Positions 35,083-45,032 of a stretch of DNA of 64,000 bases are shown here, in pieces. Below the pieces are notes generated by a model. That model ran no database searches. It was not told the origin of the DNA and saw only the letters and a program-made list of their open reading frames with translations. A program made the translations under genes and the position numbers. The stretch spans positions 62,001 to 126,000 of the forward strand of contig JAIOZF010000001.1 in assembly GCA_021740745.1 (NCBI GenBank). The letters run 5' to 3'. This DNA comes from Crocinitomicaceae bacterium (GTDB lineage Bacteria > Bacteroidota > Bacteroidia > Flavobacteriales_D > Crocinitomicaceae). Positions within the stretch are counted from its first letter, which is position 1, and each line of letters starts with the position of its first letter.

Positions 35083-37569
35083 TTATATTCCTGGATCAAA
35101 GTCGGTATTATTTTCCGGTGGCGCAGCTGGTTGACCAGTACATTGGAATTGCTTAGGATCATACGAAGCCGGTACATCGAAGTCAGTGGTTGACAATGCG
35201 ATGACTGGATCTTTGTAGACCTTTTGCATGTAATATCCATAAATTGGAAGGGCTGTTCGCGCTCCTTGTCCTTGATCAGTTGATCTAAAACGAACCGAAC
35301 GATCTTCTGCTCCCACCCAAACTCCTGTAACTAATTCTGGTGTAAGTCCCATAAACCAACCATCTGCGTTACTTTGCGTTGTACCCGTTTTACCTGCCGT
35401 TGGCGCTAGGATATTACCCCAAGAACGACCACTTCGCAAACTTCCACCTGTACCACGTGTGATTACGCCCTTCATCATTTTCAAGGTTTCGTAAGCCACA
35501 TTTTCATTCAAAACTTCTTTCGAAACGTTTTTAGCGCTATAAATAACGTTTCCACTTCTGTCTTCAATACGCATAATCGTCGTAGGGCGATTGTAGATTC
35601 CGTTGTTAGCGAAAATACATTGTGCAGCCACCATTTCGTATAAAGATAAATCCATTACACCCAAACACATGGATGGAACCTCATCCTCTGGACGCAAATT
35701 AATATCCACATCTTTCAATAATTTTGAAATGGTTTTCGGTCCAGCGTAACCGCCCATGCGCGACATTACTGCAACCGTTGTTGGATTCGATGATAAGGCC
35801 AAACCATCTTGCACACTTCCTGCAGCTTCCCCACCTGGACACCATCGTCCATCAATGTTTCCACTGGCATCCATCAAATCAACACAATAGGAACCTGGTT
35901 CGAAAGTGGTACATGGTTTCACAACCCCCATTGCCAATGCCGTTGCATAAACAAATGGTTTAATCGTTGAACCAACTTGACGTTTTCCTTGTTTCACGTG
36001 ATCGAAGGCAAAATGATCAAAATTTGCTCCCCCCACCCATGCTTTTACGAATCCAGTTTGTGGCTCAATCGAAACCAATCCAGCGTGTAAGTATGATTTA
36101 TAGTAACGAATTGAATCGTCTGGAGCCATCAAGGTATCAATTTCTCCATCCCAAGAGAAAATACGCATTGGAGTAGGTGTTTTGAAATTTTTCAAAATTT
36201 CGTTTTCTGAGTAACCTTGTGCTTGCAGTGATAAATAACGTTGTGCTCCACGACGAGCAGATTTCATGATTCCTGCAACTTGCTCATCGCTTACAGAATT
36301 CGTGAAAGGCCAGTTTTTCAACCCTTTGTTGTTGCGATCGAATTGCTTTTGTAAATCTTCTTTCAAGTAACGCTCCACTGCCTCTTCAGCGTATTGCTGC
36401 ATGTTCGGATCAATAGTCGTATAGATTTTTAATCCATCGCTGTATAAATCGTACGGCATTCCATCAGTACGTTTATACTTAAACGATCCATCTTCATTCT
36501 TTTCACGCAACAAAGCAGTTACTTCCTTACGAAGTGATTCTCTGAAATACGGCGCCATTCCTTGTTTGTGGTCAACCACTTGATAGTTGATCACCAAAGG
36601 TTTCAATTTCAGTTGATCGTATTCTGCTTGTTCCAATTTAGTGCGCAAGGCTGGATTATTCGCAGCACTGTTCTTCTTCCATTGAAACAATACTTGGTTT
36701 CGACGCTCCAATGCACGAAGTGAATCAGCTGATCTTTTCTCTGCTATCTCATCGTTCGTAATGGCTTCTGGCGCAACGCCTTTTTCTACTGCTAAATTGC
36801 GTCGATAATTCTTGATTTTGTAAGTATAAGGATTATAAAGCGCTGGATTTTTACACATTCCAACTAACATTGCAGCTTCGTCTTTCGAAAGATCAATTGG
36901 CTTTTTATTGAAATAAACCTTCGCCGCATTTTCGATACCTACTGCGTTGTACAAGAAATCAAACTGATTCAAGTACATAGTAATAATCTCTTCTTTTGTA
37001 TAGCGTTTTTCAAGACGTGTTGCGATAATGTTTTCACGTGCTTTTTCATTGACACGTCGTACCATTCTGCCTAAACGTCCACCACCACCTCCGTCAACTG
37101 CTTCGCCATTGGCGCGAGCCAACGCTTCACGTTCACGTTGTTGAACTGTAAATAATAATTTTGCTAATTGTTGAGAAATGGTTGATGCACCACCAGCACC
37201 ACCAACGTTTACTACTGCTCTACCCAAGGCTTTGAAATCGACCCCAGAATGATCCATGAAACGTTCATCTTCAGTTGCAATCAAGGCATCAGTAACAAAA
37301 GGTGAAATTGCTTTGTACTCAACACTCGTTCTATTTACCCTCCAATAACGACCTAATTCCGTTGTTCCATCCTCCGCATAAACAACTGAAGCCAATAATT
37401 CGGGTGGATTGTCCAACATCTCTACCGGAGGTAAATCTTCCTCCGATTGAAGCATTAACAAACTTGCGATAACGATAAATGGCGCGGCTGCCATAGCCCA
37501 AAAAGCAATGTTCAGTCTTTTCTTTGTTTGATCCGAGAACTCAAGCTTACTCTCTCTGCCTTTGCCCAT
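35083..37569 (-). CDS. Class A penicillin-binding protein (PBP1A-like)
   Basis: GT51 '[14 protein letters not shown]...[15 protein letters not shown]'; TP '[13 protein letters not shown]', '[16 protein letters not shown]'. Confidence 0.95.
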   Translation of the reverse strand: MGKGRESKLEFSDQTKKRLNIAFWAMAAAPFIVIASLLMLQSEEDLPPVEMLDNPPELLASVVYAEDGTTELGRYWRVNRTSVEYKAISPFVTDALIATEDERFMDHSGVDFKALGRAVVNVGGAGGASTISQQLAKLLFTVQQREREALARANGEAVDGGGGGRLGRMVRRVNEKARENIIATRLEKRYTKEEIITMYLNQFDFLYNAVGIENAAKVYFNKKPIDLSKDEAAMLVGMCKNPALYNPYTYKIKNYRRNLAVEKGVAPEAITNDEIAEKRSADSLRALERRNQVLFQWKKNSAANNPALRTKLEQAEYDQLKLKPLVINYQVVDHKQGMAPYFRESLRKEVTALLREKNEDGSFKYKRTDGMPYDLYSDGLKIYTTIDPNMQQYAEEAVERYLKEDLQKQFDRNNKGLKNWPFTNSVSDEQVAGIMKSARRGAQRYLSLQAQGYSENEILKNFKTPTPMRIFSWDGEIDTLMAPDDSIRYYKSYLHAGLVSIEPQTGFVKAWVGGANFDHFAFDHVKQGKRQVGSTIKPFVYATALAMGVVKPCTTFEPGSYCVDLMDASGNIDGRWCPGGEAAGSVQDGLALSSNPTTVAVMSRMGGYAGPKTISKLLKDVDINLRPEDEVPSMCLGVMDLSLYEMVAAQCIFANNGIYNRPTTIMRIEDRSGNVIYSAKNVSKEVLNENVAYETLKMMKGVITRGTGGSLRSGRSWGNILAPTAGKTGTTQSNADGWFMGLTPELVTGVWVGAEDRSVRFRSTDQGQGARTALPIYGYYMQKVYKDPVIALSTTDFDVPASYDPKQFQCTGQPAAPPENNTDFDPGI

Positions 37570-37618
37570 AATTTACTTTCTTTTGAGGTAAAATTAACGA
37601 ATTATTAAGTACGTACGA

Positions 37619-39016
37619 TTATTGTAAAATATCTCTTCTTTGTGAATCGAGCTTCAGTAAAATGAACATCATTACACTAAAGGACATCATCGAAGATCCA
37701 CCATAACTAAAAAAGGGAAGCGGAATTCCGATAACTGGCGCAAAACCAATGTTCATCCCAATATTTACTGCAAAGTGATAAAATAAAATCATCCCAACTG
37801 CATAAGCATATACCCGATTGAATTTAGATCGCTGTCGCTCCGCTATGACGATAATTCTGAAGAGGACAAACATGTATAAAACAATCAAAACAATCGTTCC
37901 AACAAAACCCCATTCCTCTGCAAATGGACAAAAGATAAAATCGGTTTCACTTTCTGGAACGTGGTTACTTTCAACACTCGAAACAGATGCGTTTTTGTAT
38001 CCTTTTCCAACTAGCCCACCTGACCCCACTGCTGCCATAGCACGATTACGGTTGTAATCTTCTCCGTCTGGATCTTCTTTCAAGCCTAAAAACAATTCAA
38101 TTCGCTCTTTTTGATGTGATTTTAAGCCTTGAAAACCATAGTTTACACCGAAAGCAATTCCAGAACTCAATATAAATCCAATGGCAACTACCAACAAAGC
38201 TCTTTTCCGCTCTCTTTTAGAATATACCAAACGAAGTAATAAAAGAAGGACTATACAAAATATCGCGAGTGACATTACAACGCCATACATTCCGGGAATT
38301 TCCACACCAGGTAAAAAACCGTATTCTAAAGTTTCATTGCTGATCAAAAGAGTAACCAACGAAAGGAAAACCACCACAAATAAGATCGGAATGAAGTGAC
38401 TTCCGACCCACGTTTGCTTTAGTTTTACGCCTGGAATTGAATTAATCATTCCCAATACTAGGGGATCATAAGTAATTCCTTCTCGGTACATCACGAATAA
38501 GAAGGAAGTAAAGACCACAAAAGTTCCAGCATCTGGTTGCATTAAAATCAAGGCCATCGGCACGAGAATAATAGTGTTTGCTATAAATACCGTGCGCAAT
38601 GTTTGCTGCTTGAGGTTTACCTCTGAGATAAATCTTGCGAGCAACAAGCCCGTTCCAATTTTTGAAAATTCCGCTGGTTGAATCCCCATTGTTCCAATTC
38701 CTAACCAAGCACGCGCACCGTTAACTGGAGGCATAAATAATACGATCACCAATAAAACCAAGGTGAAGAGGTAGATTGGAATTGCAAATTTCCGATAGAT
38801 ATCTGCATCTATCAAAAAAACCATTAATCCAAGAAAAAACGAAACACCAATCCAAACAACTTGCTTTCCGTATTTCTGCGAAAAATCTAAAATATTGGGA
38901 TGATCCTCGTTAAAGGCAACAGAGTAAACCGTCATCAAGCCCATTCCCACTAAAAGCAGATAGGCAATGAAAAGTGGCCAATCTAAGTGACCGATGATCG
39001 ATTGTTGCTGTCTCAT
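37619..39016 (-). CDS. rodA: Rod shape-determining protein RodA
   Basis: 'GIQPAEFSKIG', 'MQPDAGTFVVF', 'GIPLPFFSYGGSSMMSF'. Confidence 0.94.
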   Translation of the reverse strand: MRQQQSIIGHLDWPLFIAYLLLVGMGLMTVYSVAFNEDHPNILDFSQKYGKQVVWIGVSFFLGLMVFLIDADIYRKFAIPIYLFTLVLLVIVLFMPPVNGARAWLGIGTMGIQPAEFSKIGTGLLLARFISEVNLKQQTLRTVFIANTIILVPMALILMQPDAGTFVVFTSFLFVMYREGITYDPLVLGMINSIPGVKLKQTWVGSHFIPILFVVVFLSLVTLLISNETLEYGFLPGVEIPGMYGVVMSLAIFCIVLLLLLRLVYSKRERKRALLVVAIGFILSSGIAFGVNYGFQGLKSHQKERIELFLGLKEDPDGEDYNRNRAMAAVGSGGLVGKGYKNASVSSVESNHVPESETDFIFCPFAEEWGFVGTIVLIVLYMFVLFRIIVIAERQRSKFNRVYAYAVGMILFYHFAVNIGMNIGFAPVIGIPLPFFSYGGSSMMSFSVMMFILLKLDSQRRDILQ

Positions 39017-40875
39017 TATTTGTAAGCAAAATTAGCTTCAAGTATCGACTTTTCGCGATCTATCTCCGTGATCTTTCCGGTTAAATACTTTTCAATCATG
39101 AGTCCAGCCGTTGGAGCAGCCCAAAGTCCACCTCCACCTTTTGCATTTTCGATAAACACTGCAATTGCAATTTTTGGTTTGTTCATTGGAGCAAAAGCAA
39201 CAAATACTGAGTGGTCTTCTCCATGCGGATTTTGAACCGTTCCTGTTTTACCACAAACAACTATATCTTTCAGACGCGCTCTTTTACCTGTTCCCCCGGG
39301 TTCATGAACAACTCGACGCATCCCTTCCACAATTGTTTCGTAATGACGACCATCGACTTTTGAATAATGTTTTGTTCTGAATTGTTCCAAAGGTCCTTTA
39401 TCACCAATCGATTTTACAAAATGTGGTGTATAATGCCATCCTCTGTTTGCAATAATCGCAGCAATATTTGCCATTTGGAGTGGTGTCAGCATAACCTCAC
39501 CCTGTCCAATAGAAATAGAACGAATCGTTGAAAATGCCCAGCGGTGGTGACCATACCATTTATCGTAGTATTTCGCATCTGGAATTAATCCAGGACGAAT
39601 ACCTGTAATGTCCGTTTCCAGTCGTTTTCCCAAACCAAAACTATGCATGTAATCTGCCCAAATATTTAAACCAATTTCAGCATCTTCAAAATTACTTCGC
39701 TTCTTCCCTTGTTGAATGATTCTTCTTGTAACAGCGTAGAAATATGGATTACATGAATGCTTAATCGCATCGGCTAAATTCGTAGCGCTCGCATGGTTGT
39801 GACAACCAACGACAGATTTATCGCACACCGCACCAAATTCAGGACTAATTACCCCTTCTTGCAGTCCAATCAATGAATTCAATAATTTAAACGTAGAACC
39901 TGGAGGATATTCTGCAGCTAGAGGTCTGGGATACAAGGGTTTGCTTGGGTCTTTCACCAAAGCAGGATAATTTTCCGAAATATTTCGCTTTCCAATTAAT
40001 AAATTGGGGTCATAGGTCGGAGCTGATACCAACGCAAGAATTTCCCCCGATGATGGTTCAATAGCAACAATACAACCGCGTTTATTTTGCAATAACTTTT
40101 CTCCATACGCCTGAAGAATAATATCAACTCCCAATTTAAGTGCTGGTCCCTGAACCGCTAGGGTGTCATATTTTCCATCGCCGTATGATTCAATGGCATT
40201 GTTGAGTGCTGAGGTAACGATGTATTTGATCCCTTTCTGTCCACGCAATTGTTCTTCATAAAAACGTTCAATTCCAGCGCGACCAATATTATTCCCGGGA
40301 GAATAGAAGGCATCTTTATCAACCTCTTCCCGATTTACTTCTGATAAGTAACCAAGAATGTTGGCACCATTCGCATAAGGGTAGCGACGCATACTAGTAA
40401 CTTCTTCATAAAAACCTGGGAAATTTTCTAGGTGTGGTGCAATGTTCGCCACTTCTTCCAAGGTTAATTCCTTTAGAAAAGGATAGGGTCTTATTTTTTG
40501 GTAGTTGGATTGTTTCTTTCCTGTGTGGCGGTTGAAATACATTCCTTCGCCTTCTACGATTTCTTTGAAACGCTCACGAACCATTTCAGGTGTCCACCCG
40601 ATTAATTTTGCAAACTTAAGGGTGTCAAAATTCTTGATGTTTTTCTCAATCATCATGAGGTTATAGTAGGTACGGTTCGAAACGATTTTTCGTCCATCTC
40701 GATCAAATACTACACCTCTCGGCGGGGTGATTTCTCGGCGTTTTTCAGCAATTTGTTGCGCTCTCAAGGTCCAAGAATCATCAATTACTTGCATGTAAAA
40801 CAATCGCGTAGCATAAATGACTCCCACGATAAGGAAGAAGGCAATAATTACATACTTGCGGGTATCGAGATTCAT
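39016..40875 (-). CDS. mrdA: Penicillin-binding protein 2
   Basis: 'EYPPGSTFKLLNSLIGL', 'SIGQGEVMLTPLQMANIAA', 'CGKTGTVQNPHGEDHSVFVAFAP'. Confidence 0.94.
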   Translation of the reverse strand: MNLDTRKYVIIAFFLIVGVIYATRLFYMQVIDDSWTLRAQQIAEKRREITPPRGVVFDRDGRKIVSNRTYYNLMMIEKNIKNFDTLKFAKLIGWTPEMVRERFKEIVEGEGMYFNRHTGKKQSNYQKIRPYPFLKELTLEEVANIAPHLENFPGFYEEVTSMRRYPYANGANILGYLSEVNREEVDKDAFYSPGNNIGRAGIERFYEEQLRGQKGIKYIVTSALNNAIESYGDGKYDTLAVQGPALKLGVDIILQAYGEKLLQNKRGCIVAIEPSSGEILALVSAPTYDPNLLIGKRNISENYPALVKDPSKPLYPRPLAAEYPPGSTFKLLNSLIGLQEGVISPEFGAVCDKSVVGCHNHASATNLADAIKHSCNPYFYAVTRRIIQQGKKRSNFEDAEIGLNIWADYMHSFGLGKRLETDITGIRPGLIPDAKYYDKWYGHHRWAFSTIRSISIGQGEVMLTPLQMANIAAIIANRGWHYTPHFVKSIGDKGPLEQFRTKHYSKVDGRHYETIVEGMRRVVHEPGGTGKRARLKDIVVCGKTGTVQNPHGEDHSVFVAFAPMNKPKIAIAVFIENAKGGGGLWAAPTAGLMIEKYLTGKITEIDREKSILEANFAYK

Positions 40876-41387
40876 CTTTCTTTAGGCTTCCGAATAAATA
40901 ACATTTGCAGCAAAACAACAAACAGGAATGAAATAGGAAGGCTTAAGAATGTTTTTTGGAGGATGAAAAGAATCGCGTCGATGCGGAACATTTCCAATAA
41001 GAAAAACCAAAAATGGTGAATCAATAAAAGAAACCCAAAAACATAAATAAACCACCTTGGACCCATTTCGAATAAGTTGCTTTCTTTTGATAAATCATAT
41101 CCTTCTCGTGGTGCAAACATTTTAAAAATGATTGGACGAAGGTAAGTGAAGAGAAGAAGAGAAGAAGTATGTAAACCATACGTATTGCAAATTGAATCGA
41201 TGACAATACCCATTGCAAAAGCTAGAAATAACATAGCTATAATACTGAATTCGAAAGGCAGTAAAAAGATAAACAAGGGGTAAACCATAACTTGAATGCC
41301 CAATCCAATTTCAAGTTGATTCAAAACTAATGCTTGAAGCAAGGCAAGAAATACAAAACGAATACTGTGTTTGATTACTTGGTTCAT
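40872..41387 (-). CDS. mreD: Rod shape-determining protein MreD-like
   Basis: 171-aa multi-pass protein between mreC and mrdA. Confidence 0.8.
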   Translation of the reverse strand: MNQVIKHSIRFVFLALLQALVLNQLEIGLGIQVMVYPLFIFLLPFEFSIIAMLFLAFAMGIVIDSICNTYGLHTSSLLLFTYLRPIIFKMFAPREGYDLSKESNLFEMGPRWFIYVFGFLLLIHHFWFFLLEMFRIDAILFILQKTFLSLPISFLFVVLLQMLFIRKPKER

Positions 41388-42229
41388 TTTGGTTTATCTT
41401 CAGGTATCAATGATTCAATTTTTTTTTGCTCCTCTTTTAACAAATTCTTAATTACATAAACGCGTTGAAGCGTTCTGTAATTTTCCGAAAACAACACAAC
41501 TACATCCCAAATAGGCTTGCCTTCGACTGTTCTTAATTTCTCAACTTTTCCAACGGGAATCCCTCTTGGGAAAATTCCTGATCCACCTTTCGTGACTACT
41601 TTCGACCAACGCTTGATTCTGGTATCATTCGATATCCCAGAAATTGAACCGCGACGTGGATGTTTACCATCCCATTTCAACAATCCAAATGACCCATCGC
41701 TTTCAATCATTACATCAATATTGATGTTCTCAGTTAAAACAGATTTTACAACTGAAAAGTGTTCGCTCACATTATGTATTATTCCAACGATTCCTTTGTC
41801 TGAAAACACTCCCATGTCTTTTTCAATTCCTTGCGCAGAACCAATATTAAGTGTAAAGTAATTATTTGCCTTTGTGAAAGTTGAATTAATAACCAAAGCA
41901 GGAATATAATCGTATTGCTGCTTGAAGAGGGTGTCGTTGATTTTAACAAGTCCATTTTCCATACGCACAAAACTCATCGGCAACTGAGAACGAAGGTGAA
42001 TATTCTCTTTTTGCAAAGCGGTGTTGTTCTTACTTAAGTTCAAGTGCTTGGTAACCTCATGCTTTGCAGACAAGAAAGTACCTGCAACTTTTGAAGCGCT
42101 AGTTAAATATTGGGAACGGGGGAAATTTAAATACGTGAAATAGGTATACAGCGCAAATACCTGCATAAACGTAAATAGAAGAAAGACTTGAAACCGCCTT
42201 AAGAAGGCAAACAAATTGCGCATGTACAA
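41384..42229 (-). CDS. mreC: Rod shape-determining protein MreC
   Basis: 'GSAQGIEKDMGVFSDKGIVGIIHNVSEHFSVVKSVLTEN', 'VTKGGSGIFPRGIPVGKV'. Confidence 0.9.
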   Translation of the reverse strand: MYMRNLFAFLRRFQVFLLFTFMQVFALYTYFTYLNFPRSQYLTSASKVAGTFLSAKHEVTKHLNLSKNNTALQKENIHLRSQLPMSFVRMENGLVKINDTLFKQQYDYIPALVINSTFTKANNYFTLNIGSAQGIEKDMGVFSDKGIVGIIHNVSEHFSVVKSVLTENINIDVMIESDGSFGLLKWDGKHPRRGSISGISNDTRIKRWSKVVTKGGSGIFPRGIPVGKVEKLRTVEGKPIWDVVVLFSENYRTLQRVYVIKNLLKEEQKKIESLIPEDKPK

Positions 42230-42268
42230 AAATAAGAAAGTCCCGAGAATTATTCACGGGATTTCAAA

Positions 42269-43294
42269 TTAATCTCTAATCAAGAACTGGTATTTATCAA
42301 TGTTCTTTAAAGCGATGCTTGTTCCTCTTGCTACAGCTCTCAATGGATCTTCCGCAATATGAACTGGCAACTTAGTTTTAGCAGAAATTCGTTTGTCCAA
42401 ACCTCTTAACATCGAGCCTCCTCCAGCTAGGTAAATACCTGTTTTATAGATATCTGCAGACAACTCAGGTGGTGTCATTTCTAAGGCACTCAAAATTGCT
42501 TCTTCGATTTTAGAAATCGTTTTGTCTAGGGCATGTGCAACTTCAGAATAAGTCACGATAATTTCTTTTGGAATACCTGTCATTAAATCACGTCCACGAA
42601 CCGCATAATCTGGTGGCGGATTGTCTAATTCTGGCAAAGCAGCTCCAACTTCGATTTTAATTTGTTCTGCTGTTCGTTCACCAACCAAAATATTGTGTTG
42701 ACGACGCATGTATTCTTCGATGTCATTTGTGAAATCATCACCGGCAATACGGATTGATTTATCACAAACAATACCTCCTAATGCAATTACCGCAATTTCA
42801 GAAGTACCACCACCAATATCAATTATCATGTTACCCATTGGTTCTTCCACATCGATACCAATACCGATTGCAGCTGCCATTGGCTCATGAATTAAGTAAA
42901 CTTCTTTTGCCCCAGCGTGTTCAGCTGAATCTCGAACGGCTCTTTTCTCTACCTCGGTAATCCCTGAAGGAATACAAATTACCATTCTCAATGTTGGATT
43001 AAACAAACTTCTTCCTGGATTAATCATTTTGATCATCCCACGAATCATTTGTTCTGCACTTTGGAAATCGGCAATTACACCATCTTTCAATGGGCGCACT
43101 GTTTCGATTAACTTATGGGTTTTTCCATGCATTTGTTGCGCTTTTTTACCGATAGCCACAACTTTTCCGGTTTGGATATCCTTTGCAACAATAGATGGCT
43201 CATCTACTACAACCTTATCATTCATGATAATAAGCGTATTCGCAGTACCAAGGTCGATCGCAATTTCTTGCGTTAAAAAGCTAAAAAATCCCAT
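42269..43294 (-). CDS. mreB: Rod shape-determining protein MreB
   Basis: 'EIAIDLGTANTLI', 'GNMIIDIGGGTSEIAVIALGGIV', 'GIYLAGGGSMLRGLDKRI'. Confidence 0.97.
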   Translation of the reverse strand: MGFFSFLTQEIAIDLGTANTLIIMNDKVVVDEPSIVAKDIQTGKVVAIGKKAQQMHGKTHKLIETVRPLKDGVIADFQSAEQMIRGMIKMINPGRSLFNPTLRMVICIPSGITEVEKRAVRDSAEHAGAKEVYLIHEPMAAAIGIGIDVEEPMGNMIIDIGGGTSEIAVIALGGIVCDKSIRIAGDDFTNDIEEYMRRQHNILVGERTAEQIKIEVGAALPELDNPPPDYAVRGRDLMTGIPKEIIVTYSEVAHALDKTISKIEEAILSALEMTPPELSADIYKTGIYLAGGGSMLRGLDKRISAKTKLPVHIAEDPLRAVARGTSIALKNIDKYQFLIRD

Positions 43295-43390
43295 TTTGTG
43301 TTCGCTTTCTTAATTAAGTAGTCTATAATGATAATTCCTTTCTTCGTAAAAATCGTCTTTTTGTTACAATTTTCGACAAAAGAATGTTTT

Positions 43391-44920
43391 TTAATGTTTA
43401 AAATGACGGTTACCCGTAAATACCATCGCCAAATCGTTGTTATTGCAATAGTCAATCGACAATTCATCTTTGATTGATCCTCCTGGTTGAATTACTGCAG
43501 TAATTCCTGCATCTTTTGCAATTTCAACGCAATCTGGGAAAGGGAAAAATGCATCTGAAGCCATCACCGCTCCATTTAAATCAAAGTTAAATGACTGTGC
43601 TTTGTGAATTGCTTGACGCAATGCGTCTACACGCGATGTTTGTCCGGTTCCACTCGCCAACAACTGCTTTCCTTTTGCAAGGACAATTGTATTTGATTTA
43701 GTATGTTTTACTAATTTATTAGCAAACAACATATCTTCAACTTCTTGAGCCGTTGCCAACTTTGTGGTTTTTGGCTCTAAATGCGTTTTGTCTTCAACGA
43801 TTAGATCCTTATCTTGCTCTAAAACACCGTTTAAGATTGTTCTAAACTGACGTTTCGGAAGTTGAATCTCTTTTTGAACAAGTATAATTCTGTTTTTCTT
43901 AGAAATCAAAACAGCCAAGGCTTCGTCAGCATATCCAGGCGCAATAATCACTTCACAAAACAAATCGTTCACTTTTTCAGCAGTTGCCAAATCGATTGCA
44001 CGATTCGCGATTAAGATTCCTCCAAATGCACTTACCGGATCTCCAGCCAAAGCATCTTCGTACGCTTTAGATAAACTTGATCTTGTAGCTAATCCACAAG
44101 CGTTATTGTGCTTAAGAATTGCAAAAGTTGGGTCGTCATTTTTAAATTCGTTCATCAAGTTAACTGCCGCATCAACGTCTAATAAGTTGTTGTAAGACAA
44201 TTCTTTACCATGTAATTTGTCAAAAATAGCGTTTAAATCACCATGGAAAATTCCTTTTTGATGTGGATTTTCTCCGTAGCGCAAGACTTGAGATTCTTGG
44301 ATACTTGCTTTAAAAATTTCTTTTTCGTTGTTGTTGAAATAATTAAAAATCTGAGCATCATAGTGCGATGAAACATTGAATGCATCGCGAGCAAAATCTT
44401 TTCGCTGTCCAAGAGTCGTTGTTCCTTCTTGTGTCAATAACATTTCTAAGAAATCAGCATATTGACCTTGAGAAGGAATAATTACGACATCTCTGTAGTT
44501 TTTAGCAGCAGCGCGAATTAATGAAATACCTCCGATATCTATTTTCTCAATAATTGCAGCGTGATCAGCACCTGAAGCGACCGTTGCTTCAAAAGGATAC
44601 AAATCAACAATAACTAAGTCAATTTCTGGAATTTCAAATTCTGCAATTTGATCTTGATCTTCTTTTAAATCTCTACGATTCAAAATCCCTCCAAAAACCT
44701 TCGGGTGGAGTGTTTTAACTCTTCCGCCTAAAATAGAAGGATAAGAGGTTAAATCTTCCACACGTTCAACAGGAATGTTCAATTCTTCAATAAAAGTTTG
44801 TGTCCCACCAGTTGAATAAAGTGTGACTCCATTCTTGTGCAATTCTTGGACGATTGGCGCCAAACCTGATTTATCGAATACTGAAATTAATGCTGAATTG
44901 ATTTTTTTTGAAGTGCTCAT
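43391..44920 (-). CDS. purH: Bifunctional AICAR transformylase/IMP cyclohydrolase
   Basis: 'ALISVFDKSGLAPIVQEL', 'LYSTGGTQTFIEE', 'LRYGENPHQKG', 'KHNNACGLA', 'QPGGSIKDE'; start at internal Met. Confidence 0.96.
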   Translation of the reverse strand: MSTSKKINSALISVFDKSGLAPIVQELHKNGVTLYSTGGTQTFIEELNIPVERVEDLTSYPSILGGRVKTLHPKVFGGILNRRDLKEDQDQIAEFEIPEIDLVIVDLYPFEATVASGADHAAIIEKIDIGGISLIRAAAKNYRDVVIIPSQGQYADFLEMLLTQEGTTTLGQRKDFARDAFNVSSHYDAQIFNYFNNNEKEIFKASIQESQVLRYGENPHQKGIFHGDLNAIFDKLHGKELSYNNLLDVDAAVNLMNEFKNDDPTFAILKHNNACGLATRSSLSKAYEDALAGDPVSAFGGILIANRAIDLATAEKVNDLFCEVIIAPGYADEALAVLISKKNRIILVQKEIQLPKRQFRTILNGVLEQDKDLIVEDKTHLEPKTTKLATAQEVEDMLFANKLVKHTKSNTIVLAKGKQLLASGTGQTSRVDALRQAIHKAQSFNFDLNGAVMASDAFFPFPDCVEIAKDAGITAVIQPGGSIKDELSIDYCNNNDLAMVFTGNRHFKH

Positions 44921-44984
44921 GCGTAAATGTAAAAGAAAGTGCAAAATTAGTCTAAATATCAAGACTTTCAACACTTCTAAAAAC

Positions 44985-45015
44985 AAAAAGGGCCGTTTTT
45001 TCAAACGACCCTTTT
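44985..45015 (-). terminator. Terminator of the 45033 T9SS gene
   Basis: aaaagggccgttttttcaaacgaccctttt. Confidence 0.75.
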
Positions 45016-45032
45016 CAATCAGTAATATTGAC

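Noticed and set aside
35083-43294. Cell-shape/peptidoglycan gene cluster as novel system
   Set aside because: Standard mreBCD-mrdA-rodA layout with a nearby class A PBP; nothing unusual seen.
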